A stretch of DNA of 64,000 nt, taken from Saccharothrix carnea (GTDB taxonomy: Bacteria > Actinomycetota > Actinomycetes > Mycobacteriales > Pseudonocardiaceae). Within the stretch, counting starts at the first letter, position 1. Each line of letters opens with the position of its first letter. The notes under the pieces were generated by a model, which saw only the letters and a program-made list of their open reading frames with translations, was not told the origin of the DNA and did not search any database. The stretch covers positions 806,001-870,000 of the forward strand of contig NZ_PYAX01000001.1 of the NCBI RefSeq assembly GCF_003014735.1, in the 5' to 3' direction. Position numbers and translations under genes: made by a program. Below, piece by piece: positions 8,364 to 16,042 of the stretch.

Positions 8364-10514
8364 ATGGGTGACGTGGCGGTGAACACCACCGGGGGGTGGC
8401 CGGGGCTCCGGTTGCTCGCCCGCCTGCCCGCCTGGTTCAGGTTCGTGCTGGTGGCGCTCGCCGTGTTCGCGTGCGGTGTGATCGCCTCCAGGCCGGCCGG
8501 TGCGACGGACACCTCGCCGCTGAGTGGCGACATCGCGACGGCGGCCAAGGCGGTCGAGGCCATGGCCCACCCGTCGACGGCGAACCCGCTGGTCGAGTTC
8601 CCGGCGGACTTCAACGAGGTGGTGAACCGCAGGCCCGTGGTCGTCACGGCGGCGGACGGCACCACGCGGGCCATCGACCCCAACGGCGGGTGTTCCGGGC
8701 CCGCGGGCGACACCGAGTGGGACTTCGGCACCGGCTGCAAGGCGCACGACCTCGGCTACGACCTGCTCCGCTACGCCGAGCACAAGGGCCGCCCGCTCGG
8801 CCAGGACGCCCGCAAGTCCCTCGACGCCCGCCTCGCCCGCGACATGCACGCCCAGTGCGACGTCAACCCGCGCGGGCACGCCATCCGCTGCCACGCCACC
8901 GCGCAGCTCTACGCGGCGGGCCTGGAGTTCAACTCGTGGCGGCAGCGCTGGGGACCGCCCGGGCACGAGCCCGTGCTCGCCTGGGGCTTCGGCAGCGCCG
9001 TCGTGGTGTTCCTGCTGCTCGCCCGCCTGCCCCGCAAGAAGGAACCCGACGACCCCGTCGACGCCCCGCTGCCGCGGGCCACCGACGACCGTTACGCCAC
9101 GTTCCTGCGGCTGAGCGCGCTCGCGTTGGTGGTCATCGGCCAGTCCTTGATCACCGTCCTGCACTGGGCGGGCGTGAGCGCGAACTGGCTGTGGCTGCTC
9201 ACCTGGGTGTTGCAGGCGATCCCCGTCTTCTACTTCGCGGGCGGCCACGCCAACCTCGCCGGCTGGCACGCCGTCCAGGCCGACCACGGCGGCTACGGCC
9301 GCTACCTGGCCGCCCGCATCTCCTGGCTGCTGCGCCCCGTGCTGGCGTTCGTGCTGGCCTGGCTGGTCCTCCCGCTGCCGCTCGAACTGCTCGACGTGGA
9401 CAAGTCCCGGGTGGAGATGTTCGGCAGGCTCATCGCGCACCCGCTGTGGTTCCTCGGCCTGTACGTGGTCGCGGTCGCCGCCACCCCGGTCATGGCCTGG
9501 CTGCACCGCCACGCCCGGCTGGTCACGCCGGTGGCGCTGGTCGCCGCCATGATCCTGGTCGACCTGGCCCGCATCGGCTTCGCCTGGCGCACCGGCGGCT
9601 ACCTGAACCTGGTGCTCGGCGCGCTGCTGTTGCAGCAGCTGGGCTTCTACTACGCCGACGGCAGCCTGCACCGCGTCTCGCGCAAGGTGCTCGGCGCCCT
9701 CGGTCTGGCCGCCGTGCCCGCGTTGCTCGCGCTGATCACGTTCGGCGGGTACCCGCGCACGATGATGCCGCTGCCCGGCGAGGGCAGCTCGAACCTCAGC
9801 CCGCCCACCGTGTGCCTGCTCGTGCTCGGCCTGGCCCAGATCTGCCTGGTGCTGCTGCTCAAGCCCCGCGTCACGGCCTGGCTCGCGGACGGGTACCCGT
9901 GGCGGGTCGTCGAGTTCGCCCGCACCGCGCCGATGACGGTCTACCTCGGCTACCTGACCGTGCTCGCGGCCGTGGTCGGCGTCCTGGGCCTGCTGGACTC
10001 ACCGGCCGCGTTCGACTGGGTCGCCACCAAACCGCGCTGGCTGGCCGTGCTGGTGCTGCTGCTCCTGCCGCTCGTGCTGCTGTTCCACCGCTTCGAGCGC
10101 AACGCCGCGCTCAGCCCCAGCCGCACCCGGGAGACCCACCGCACCCGGCTCGCCGTCACGCTCGGCGCCGGTTACGGCGTGCTGGGCGTCCTCGGGTTCG
10201 TGGTGACCGGGTTCGCGGGTGCCGCGGGCACCCTGGTCGTGTTCCAGGTCGACCCGCTGCAGAACCTCATCCACCTGCTGCTCGGCTGGTACCTGCTGCA
10301 CACCGCGCACGCCGGCACGTGCCACGGCCGCCGTCCCTGGCTGCTCACCGCGCTGGCCTGCGTCCCGCCGCTGCTCGCGCTGGAGCCGACCGTCGCGATG
10401 GTCGTCCTGCACGGCGGGACGATCGCCGCGGCCCTGCTCGCGGCGGTACCGAAGCAGCACCAGGCACACCCCGGTGAACACCGGCAGCCACGTCCCGCGC
10501 TCCAGCACCCATAG
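8364..10514 (+). CDS. Phospholipase A2 domain fused to a membrane acyltransferase-3-like domain and DUF4383-like tail
   Basis: 716 residues from ATG 8364; an in-frame start at 8307 lies inside the repeat array and is rejected. Order of parts: membrane anchor/signal (about 22-48, FRFVLVALAVFACGVIA); a secreted prokaryotic PLA2-type domain with NGGCSGP, WDFGTGCKAHDLGYDLLRYA (catalytic His-Asp pair about residues 126-127) and paired Cys; a TM at about 201-220; about ten TM helices resembling acyltransferase family 3; and a DUF4383-like end (VDPLQNLIHLLLGWYL). The acyltransferase domain lacks the usual GH(W) catalytic motif, reading VVIGQSL instead, so it may be inactive or serve only as a membrane scaffold. 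The last 24 residues are antisense to the next gene and look like run-through. Confidence 0.8.
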   Translation: MGDVAVNTTGGWPGLRLLARLPAWFRFVLVALAVFACGVIASRPAGATDTSPLSGDIATAAKAVEAMAHPSTANPLVEFPADFNEVVNRRPVVVTAADGTTRAIDPNGGCSGPAGDTEWDFGTGCKAHDLGYDLLRYAEHKGRPLGQDARKSLDARLARDMHAQCDVNPRGHAIRCHATAQLYAAGLEFNSWRQRWGPPGHEPVLAWGFGSAVVVFLLLARLPRKKEPDDPVDAPLPRATDDRYATFLRLSALALVVIGQSLITVLHWAGVSANWLWLLTWVLQAIPVFYFAGGHANLAGWHAVQADHGGYGRYLAARISWLLRPVLAFVLAWLVLPLPLELLDVDKSRVEMFGRLIAHPLWFLGLYVVAVAATPVMAWLHRHARLVTPVALVAAMILVDLARIGFAWRTGGYLNLVLGALLLQQLGFYYADGSLHRVSRKVLGALGLAAVPALLALITFGGYPRTMMPLPGEGSSNLSPPTVCLLVLGLAQICLVLLLKPRVTAWLADGYPWRVVEFARTAPMTVYLGYLTVLAAVVGVLGLLDSPAAFDWVATKPRWLAVLVLLLLPLVLLFHRFERNAALSPSRTRETHRTRLAVTLGAGYGVLGVLGFVVTGFAGAAGTLVVFQVDPLQNLIHLLLGWYLLHTAHAGTCHGRRPWLLTALACVPPLLALEPTVAMVVLHGGTIAAALLAAVPKQHQAHPGEHRQPRPALQHP

Positions 10515-11393
10515 CGCGTCCGAAGGCGGCGTGTGCAGGCCCCGCAACGGGCCGAACACCGCACCGACCAACGTCACCACCAGCAACGCGCTCTGGTGCA
10601 CCAGGAAGATCGGCAACGCCCGCGCGTTCAGCGCACGGGCCCGGAACGACGGCCGGACCAGCAGCACCAGCCCCACCTGCGCCACCGCCAACGCCAAGGC
10701 GGCCGGCGACGGCGGCGACAGGTTCGACTCCGCCGCGCCCGGGACGCCCACCGCGCTGGCCGGGTAACCGGCGTGCAGCAGCAGCGCGAACACCACCCCG
10801 CCGGTCACCAGCAGCACCGCACCCCACGAACGGTGCTGTCCGATTCGGGCGTGCCCGTGCCGGGCCACGAGCACGCCCACCTGCCACGGCACCCACCACA
10901 CCGCGACCACGTTCACCCAGCCGAGGTCCGACGCCACCAGCACGACCGGGATCACCACACCCCACCAGCCCAACCGCCGCAGCACCGGCGTGCACGCCAA
11001 CAGCACGACGTACACGCCCAGGAACCACAACGGCGTGACCACGAGGTAACCGACCGTCCACACCGTCTGCTGCGGCAACCCACGCAGTGACAGTCCAAGG
11101 AGGACCGCAGCCCACGCACCGAGCAGCACCGCCACCGGGAGCACGAGCTTTCGCGCCCGCGACCACCACGGCGTGCCCGACCGCGCCGCGCCGAACCCGC
11201 CGGTGAAGAAGAACAGCCCCAGCGTCTGCAGCACCCAGCTCACCGGGGCCAGCTCCGGCATCCACCGCAACGGGCTGTCCACCACCAACCCGTCACCCGT
11301 CAGCACCACGGCCGTCACCAGCCAGTGCCCCAGCACCACCCCGACGACGGCGATCGCCCGCGTCGCGTCGATCACCGGGTCCCGGTGCGTCAC
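9999..11393 (-). CDS. Acyltransferase family 3 membrane protein (3' end runs through opposite gene)
   Basis: GTG start at 11393 overlaps the stop of the alpha/beta hydrolase (GTGA). The first about 315 residues are a typical acyltransferase-3 membrane protein: VIDATRAIAVVGVVLGHWLV holds the conserved GHW catalytic histidine, then LFFFTGGFGAARSG and about ten TM helices ending TWLPVFTGVCLVLLRYRREQ. Such proteins O-acylate extracytoplasmic sugars, peptidoglycan or lipids. Past about base 10445 no stop is met until 9999, and the roughly 150-residue tail is low-complexity sequence antisense to the PLA2 fusion, so the true or ancestral end is probably near 10440. It shares ancestry with the acyltransferase-like domain of its convergent neighbour. 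Confidence 0.75.
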   Translation of the reverse strand: MTHRDPVIDATRAIAVVGVVLGHWLVTAVVLTGDGLVVDSPLRWMPELAPVSWVLQTLGLFFFTGGFGAARSGTPWWSRARKLVLPVAVLLGAWAAVLLGLSLRGLPQQTVWTVGYLVVTPLWFLGVYVVLLACTPVLRRLGWWGVVIPVVLVASDLGWVNVVAVWWVPWQVGVLVARHGHARIGQHRSWGAVLLVTGGVVFALLLHAGYPASAVGVPGAAESNLSPPSPAALALAVAQVGLVLLVRPSFRARALNARALPIFLVHQSALLVVTLVGAVFGPLRGLHTPPSDALWVLERGTWLPVFTGVCLVLLRYRREQGRGDRPAVQDDHRDGRLQREQRRDAGQRGEQPGTAAVARAGVRGVQQVPAEQQVDEVLQRVDLEHDQGARGTREPGHHEPEDAQHAVTGAERDGEPGAVGLPGAAGAERGVALEAVEQQHERQEQQHQHGQPARFGGDPVERGR

Positions 11394-12064
11394 GGTGCCT
11401 CCCCCACCGCGATCCGGGCCAGGGCGCGCAGCGACGGCGTGCCCTCCCGGAAGTACTCGTCGTGCTCGACGTCGCCCGCGTCGAACACCCGCGCCCCGAA
11501 CGCCGGGTCGACCGGGTCCACCCCGTGCCCCAGGTCGCCGAGCCGCACCGACGGCACCCACCGCGTCCAGTCGCGGCCACCGCGCGCCGCCCACACCCGC
11601 GCGCCGGACGTCACCGCGTCCACCCGCACGCCGGGCGACCCGAGGAACACCACGTCGTCCACGCGCGGCTGGGCCAGCGCGCACACCACCGACCCGTAGC
11701 TGTGGCACAGCAGGTGCACGTGCCCCGGCAACGTGCGCACGTACTCGTCCAGCGCGACCGCGCCCGCCCGCGCCAGCCGACCGCCCGCCGCGTCCACCCC
11801 GAGCCCGGACGGCGTCCGGTAGCCCAGCCAGGCGACCACCGCCACGTCGTCCCGCCCGACCGACGCGTGCAGGTGGCGCGCCATCCGCCCGACCGTGGCA
11901 CCGAACCGCGGACCGTCCACATCGGACCCCGGCACGACGACCGCGACGTGCGCGGCACGGGCCAGGTCGCCGTGCACCTCGACCCGGGGCGTGAACGGGG
12001 GCGGGTCGCCACCACCCGGCGTGGCCAGCACCAGCAGCGCGGCCACCATTGCGATCTTCTGCAT
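11390..12064 (-). CDS. Secreted alpha/beta hydrolase (DUF1023-like)
   Basis: 224 residues with a short signal peptide (MQKIAMVAALLVLATPGGGD). The alpha/beta-hydrolase core has the strand VAVVVPGSDVDGPRF, then VAWLGYRT, and the nucleophile elbow HLLCHSYGSVVC (about residue 121), with GSPGVRVD after the following strand. This combination resembles the actinobacterial DUF1023 hydrolase family. The stop overlaps the acyltransferase start by 4 bases, so the two are co-translated; an extracytoplasmic acyl donor/deacylase partnership is possible but inferred. Substrate unknown. Confidence 0.8.
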   Translation of the reverse strand: MQKIAMVAALLVLATPGGGDPPPFTPRVEVHGDLARAAHVAVVVPGSDVDGPRFGATVGRMARHLHASVGRDDVAVVAWLGYRTPSGLGVDAAGGRLARAGAVALDEYVRTLPGHVHLLCHSYGSVVCALAQPRVDDVVFLGSPGVRVDAVTSGARVWAARGGRDWTRWVPSVRLGDLGHGVDPVDPAFGARVFDAGDVEHDEYFREGTPSLRALARIAVGEAP

Positions 12065-12127
12065 GCCGTCGAAGCTAGGAAGACCACGCCCCTCGGATCG
12101 TCACACCGCGGTGCCGATCCGAAGGCC

Positions 12128-12781
12128 CTACCCCGGTACCACGAGACCGGACTCGTAGGCCGCGATCACGGCCTGCGCCCGGTCTCTCAGGCCGAGCTTC
12201 ATCAGCACCCGGCTCACGTGCGTCTTCACCGTCTGCTCGGCCAGCACCAGGTGCGCGGCGATCTCGCCGTTCGACAGGCCCTGCGCGATCAGCCTCAGCA
12301 CTTCGGTCTCCCGCTCGGTCAACGCGCCCAGCGCGGCGGGTTTGACCACCCGCACCGGCTGCGCCTTCACGAAGTCCTCGATGAGCCGCTTGGTCACCGA
12401 CGGCGCCAGCAACGCGTCACCGCGCGCGACCACCCGAACGGCGGCCAGCAGCTCGCTCGCGGGCGCGTGCTTGAGCAGGAACCCGCTCGCACCGGCCCGC
12501 AACGCCTCGTAGACGTAGTCGTCCAGGTCGAACGTGGTCAGCACGAGCACCTTGACCGGGTCGGCGGCCAGCAGCCGGGTCGCGGTCAGCCCGTCCATCT
12601 CGGGCATCCGCACGTCCATCAGCACCACGTCCGGCCGCAACCGGCGCACCTCGCCGACCGCGGCCACGCCGTCACCGGCCGACCCGACCACGCTGATGTC
12701 CGGCTGGGCGTCCAGCAGCGCGGAGAACCCCTCGCGCACCATCTCCTGGTCGTCCGCCACCAGCACCCGGATCACCGCCAC
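12128..12781 (-). CDS. NarL/LuxR-family response regulator
   Basis: 217 residues. Receiver domain about 3-120 with acidic pair (VLVADDQEMVREGF), phospho-acceptor Asp in VVLMDVRMPEMDGL (about residue 54), Thr in VLVLTTFDLDDYV and Lys in GFLLKHAP. C-terminal LuxR HTH about 148-210: LTERETEVLRLIAQGLSNGE then VKTHVSRVLMKLGLRDRAQA. GTG start at 12781, 5 bases past the kinase stop and preceded by a G-rich ribosome site. Forms a two-component pair with the histidine kinase directly upstream; targets are unknown. Confidence 0.95.
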   Translation of the reverse strand: MAVIRVLVADDQEMVREGFSALLDAQPDISVVGSAGDGVAAVGEVRRLRPDVVLMDVRMPEMDGLTATRLLAADPVKVLVLTTFDLDDYVYEALRAGASGFLLKHAPASELLAAVRVVARGDALLAPSVTKRLIEDFVKAQPVRVVKPAALGALTERETEVLRLIAQGLSNGEIAAHLVLAEQTVKTHVSRVLMKLGLRDRAQAVIAAYESGLVVPG

Positions 12782-12788
12782 ACCCCCG

Positions 12789-13901
12789 TCACTGCGCCAC
12801 CGGGATCTCGGCGCGCACCTCGAACCCCCCGTCCGCGGTCGGCGCGGCGGTCAGCGAACCGCCGTGCACCGCCACCCGTTCCCGCATGCCCGCGAGCCCG
12901 TGCCCGCCACCACCACCCAGCGACGGCCCACCGGCTGTGTTCCGCACGACGACCCGCAGCCGCTCGTCCACCAGCTCGACGGTCACCGACGTGGTCGAGC
13001 CCGGCGCGTGGCGGCCCGCGTTGGTCAACGCCTCCTGCACGATCCGGTACGCGGTCAGCCCGACCGCCTCCGGCACCTCGGCCTCGCTGACGGACGCGTC
13101 CGCGTGCAGCGACCGGATGTCGGCCAGCCCCGGCTGCGGCGCCCGGTCGGCGCGCTGGCCCGACGCCCGCAGCACGCCGAGCAGCTGCTGCATGTCCGTG
13201 ATCGCGGCCCGGGCCGCCGCGCCCAGCTCGGCGAACTCCCGCTTGCCCGCCTCGGGCAGGTCGGTGATCCGGTAGGGCGCGGTCTCGCACCGGACCACCA
13301 CCAGCGACATGTGGTGCGCGACCACGTCGTGCATCTCGCGGGCGATCCGGGCGCGTTCGAGCAGCGCCGCCTTCTCGTCCCGCTCGGCGTGGAACCGCTG
13401 CTCGGCCCGCCCGCGCGCGCCGAACGCGTACCCGACGAGGAGCACCAGGAGCAGGAAGCCGACGGCGGGCAGGGTGGCGGCCGGCTCGGCCAGCGCGGAC
13501 AGCACCCCGGACGTGATCAACGCCACGAGCAGCACGACCCGGCCGCGGTGCACGGCCGCGACCGCCAGCAGCACCACCGGGTACCACCACCACTGCCAGC
13601 TGCCCAGGGGCGAGGGTTCGGAGGGCACCAGCAGCCGCATGGCCACCAGCCCGGCCGTGGCCAGCCGCCAGGCGACGAGCGTGGAGCGCAACGTCAGGGC
13701 GGTGCTGCCGGCGACGATGGCGAACAGCAGCGGCCACCAGCCGTCCGGCTCCTCCCGCGAGACGTAGTCCGAGCTCACCCCGAGGGCCATGATCAGGCCG
13801 TGGAGCAGCACCAACCCCAGCAGCGGGCGGCGGAAGCGGACACCGTCGAAGATCCGCGAGCGGTCGCGGAACAGCACGACCTGGAGCAGGGTGCGGATCA
13901 C
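12789..13901 (-). CDS. Two-component sensor histidine kinase (HisKA_3 type)
   Basis: About 370 residues from GTG 13901 (ATG 13955 is an alternative that adds 18 residues of unlikely sequence). Five or six N-terminal TM helices (about 20-165) form the sensor. The dimerisation/phospho-acceptor box RARIAREMHDVVAHHMSLVV has the conserved His; then ADIRSLH and the ATPase domain with AYRIVQEALTNAGRHAPGS (N box) and GGGGHGLAGMRERVAVHGGS (G box). No extracellular sensor domain is seen, as in many actinobacterial kinases that sense the membrane. Cognate to the adjacent response regulator. Confidence 0.9.
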   Translation of the reverse strand: MIRTLLQVVLFRDRSRIFDGVRFRRPLLGLVLLHGLIMALGVSSDYVSREEPDGWWPLLFAIVAGSTALTLRSTLVAWRLATAGLVAMRLLVPSEPSPLGSWQWWWYPVVLLAVAAVHRGRVVLLVALITSGVLSALAEPAATLPAVGFLLLVLLVGYAFGARGRAEQRFHAERDEKAALLERARIAREMHDVVAHHMSLVVVRCETAPYRITDLPEAGKREFAELGAAARAAITDMQQLLGVLRASGQRADRAPQPGLADIRSLHADASVSEAEVPEAVGLTAYRIVQEALTNAGRHAPGSTTSVTVELVDERLRVVVRNTAGGPSLGGGGGHGLAGMRERVAVHGGSLTAAPTADGGFEVRAEIPVAQ

Positions 13902-14092
13902 GACCCCGATGCTAGGCGGCGGGCCCGCGCCGCACATGAGCCCGAGGGCTGTCATACCCCGGTACTACGCGCGCGAAACCACGCCCATACCCGACTGGCC
14001 ACGCCCCGGACAAGCCGTTGCGGCGGGCGAACACCACCGGGTAGGCAATATGCAGAGCTGTGCGCCCCTACTCCGTGTTGGAAGATGGCTGA

Positions 14093-14593
14093 ATGCACCC
14101 GCAGCAAGATCCGGATCGCTGGTCGCGGCTCCAGGCCGTGGCCGGTGAGGCCCTGACCGCAGCCAAGGTCGGGGAGGACGCTGTCGCGGTCGACCTGGTC
14201 ACCGGGTACCTCAGCGGCTCGCCCGAGGGCAACGAGGAGATCCGGGAGCTGGTCCTCCTGCTGTTCTCCGAGTGCAGCGCCATGGTCGCCGCCCTCGGCT
14301 CGGGCGGTGCGACACCGGTCAAGATGCAGGTCTTCGACGAGGACGGGCAGGAGGTGCCGATCGACGACGCCGACCCGCCCGTGCGCACCGCGATCCGCAC
14401 GCTGCTCGCCGAGGTGCACGGCGACGAGGAGGCCGCGGCCGAGCAGATCGAGATCGCGCTGGCCAACGGGCAGCCGCAGGAGCTGGCCACGGTGGTGCTG
14501 CAAGCACTGCGGTGGACGGTGAAGCTGGCCGTCGAGTGCGCGATGCGCGACCTGCCCGTGTCGCCGTGGATCGCCACCGCCCTGGACGAATAG
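14093..14593 (+). CDS. Hypothetical actinobacterial protein
   Basis: 166 residues, acidic and mostly helical, with no signal peptide or TM segment. I do not recognise a domain. Features are a charged helix EGNEEIRELVLLLFSECSAM, a short beta-like stretch VKMQVFDEDGQEVPIDDADP, and a helix-rich end PQELATVVLQALRWTVKLAV. Divergent from the kinase gene and followed by the chitinase remnant. Codon usage (GC-rich third positions) supports coding. Confidence 0.75.
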   Translation: MHPQQDPDRWSRLQAVAGEALTAAKVGEDAVAVDLVTGYLSGSPEGNEEIRELVLLLFSECSAMVAALGSGGATPVKMQVFDEDGQEVPIDDADPPVRTAIRTLLAEVHGDEEAAAEQIEIALANGQPQELATVVLQALRWTVKLAVECAMRDLPVSPWIATALDE

Positions 14594-14657
14594 TCCCGTT
14601 CGCCCGTTTCCCCGCGCCGTCGTGCCGGGCGAACCGTGAAGACCCTTGCCTCTGATT

Positions 14658-14669
14658 TGGTCTAGACCA
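14658..14669. promoter_or_regulatory. DasR-responsive element (dre), TGGTCTAGACCA
   Basis: Perfect 12-bp palindrome TGGTCTAGACCA, the core of the dre sites bound by the GntR regulator DasR, which controls chitin/GlcNAc genes in Streptomyces and relatives. It lies about 20 bases before the chitinase-like remnant, as expected for an original chitinase promoter. Confidence 0.85.
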
Positions 14670-14688
14670 CGCTCCGAGGTGGGCGCGA

Positions 14689-14987
14689 TGGGGCAGCGGC
14701 TTCGAGGCCAAGTCCACCGTCGCCAACGGCGGCCCGGCCGCCATCACCTCGTGGCGCATCGGGTTCGACCTGCCCGCGGGCACCTCGCTCGGGTCGTACC
14801 GGGACGCACTTGTCACCCGAACGGGTGGTCATTACACCGACGAGTTCGAGAACGTCGCCGTGCGGGACCGGATCCTGGAGGCCCTGAAGATCGTCACCGC
14901 GGCGGGTGCGACGGCCAGGTGTCGTCCACGTGCAGCGGCATCCCGCAGGCCGACTGGTAGTTCACCCGCATCACCGCCGGTTTCTAG
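14689..14987 (+). pseudogene. Remnant of a secreted chitinase (CBM2 piece plus C-terminal tail)
   Basis: From 14689 one frame encodes WGSGFEAKSTVANGGPAAIT, then SWRIGFDLPAGTSLGSYRDA and LVTRTGGHYT, the first two thirds of a family 2 carbohydrate-binding module as found in Streptomyces chitinases. Similarity stops at about 14838. From about 14901, in a different frame, GGCDGQVSSTCSGIPQADW, a TAG codon and FTRITAGF plus TAG resemble the C-terminus of a GH18 chitinase. Signal peptide, the rest of the CBM and the catalytic domain are gone, with a frameshift and a nonsense codon in what remains. The 3' end overlaps the metX stop. The dre upstream supports the identification. Confidence 0.75.
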
Positions 14988-16042
14988 TCGAGCAGCTCGG
15001 TCACCAGCTTCGACACCTGGTCGACCTCGATGAGGAACGCGTCGTGGCCGTAGGGCGAGGTCACCACGCGCAGGTCGCCGGCGCCGGGCACGGCGTCGGC
15101 GATCTCGGCCTGCTGCCGCAGCGGGTACATCCGGTCGGTGTCGATCCCGGCCACGACGGTGCGGGCCGTGACGCGGCGCAGCGCGGCCCGCACACCGCCC
15201 CGGCCGCGTCCCACGTCGTGGCCGTTCATCGCCTCGGTCAGGGTGACGTAGCTGGCCGGGTCGAACCGGCGGACCAGCTTGGCCGCGTGGTGGTCGAGGT
15301 AGGACTCCACCTGGTACCGGCCGTCCTCGCGCACCTCGCGGCCGAACCGGGCGGCCAGCTCGGCCTCGCCGCGGTAGCCGATCTGCGCGATCCGGCGTGC
15401 CACCCCGAGGCCGCCGACCGGGTCGAGCCGGATGGCGTGCAGCTGGGCGGACGCCGACGCGATGTGGTCGGCCGTGGACGCCGCGGGCGTGGCCAGCACG
15501 AGCAGGGCGCGCACGCGGTCCGGCACGGACACCGCCCACTCCAGCGCCCGCATCCCGCCCATCGAGCCGCCCAGCACGGCGGCCCACGCGTCGATGCCGA
15601 GCGCGTCGGCCAGCAGCACCTCGGCCGCCACCTGCATGCGCACCGTGATCTTCGGGAACCGCGCGCCCCACGGCTCGCCGTCCGGCGCGGTCGCCCACGG
15701 CCCCGTGGTGCCCTGGCAGCCGCCCAGCACGTTCGGCGCGACCACGAACCAGCGCGCCGGGTCCAACGCGCGTCCCGGCCCGACCAGCCCGTCCCACCAG
15801 CCCGGCGTCGGGTGCCCCGGCTCGGCCGGGCCCGCCACGTGGCTGTCGCCGGTCAGCGCGTGCAGCACCAGCACCGCGTTCGACCGGTCGGCGTTCGGCT
15901 CACCCCACGTCTCGTAGGCGATCGACAGCCCCGGCAGACCCGGCAGCGCGCCGCGGACCCACCGGCGTCGCCCGTTCGGGTCCCCCTCCCGCCACCCGCC
16001 GGCGGCGGGAGGGGTCTTCCCGGAGGTGGACTCGCGGCTCAC
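14984..16042 (-). CDS. metX: Homoserine O-acetyltransferase
   Basis: 352 residues, normal for MetX, which acetylates L-homoserine with acetyl-CoA in methionine synthesis. Alpha/beta-hydrolase fold: VLVLHALTGDSHVAG, the family signature NVLGGCQGTTGP, nucleophile motif VLGGSMGGMRALEW (Ser at about residue 167), and the C-terminal DTDRMYPLRQQ and YGHDAFLIE with the catalytic Asp and His. GTG start overlaps the metY stop by 4 bases (GTGA). Second gene of metY-metX, behind a cysteine-type leader peptide. Confidence 0.95.
   Translation of the reverse strand: MSRESTSGKTPPAAGGWREGDPNGRRRWVRGALPGLPGLSIAYETWGEPNADRSNAVLVLHALTGDSHVAGPAEPGHPTPGWWDGLVGPGRALDPARWFVVAPNVLGGCQGTTGPWATAPDGEPWGARFPKITVRMQVAAEVLLADALGIDAWAAVLGGSMGGMRALEWAVSVPDRVRALLVLATPAASTADHIASASAQLHAIRLDPVGGLGVARRIAQIGYRGEAELAARFGREVREDGRYQVESYLDHHAAKLVRRFDPASYVTLTEAMNGHDVGRGRGGVRAALRRVTARTVVAGIDTDRMYPLRQQAEIADAVPGAGDLRVVTSPYGHDAFLIEVDQVSKLVTELLD

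Noticed and set aside
11293..11708. Separate small genes in alternative frames between the acyltransferase and hydrolase
   Set aside because: They lie wholly within the coupled acyltransferase/hydrolase pair and have shadow-like composition.
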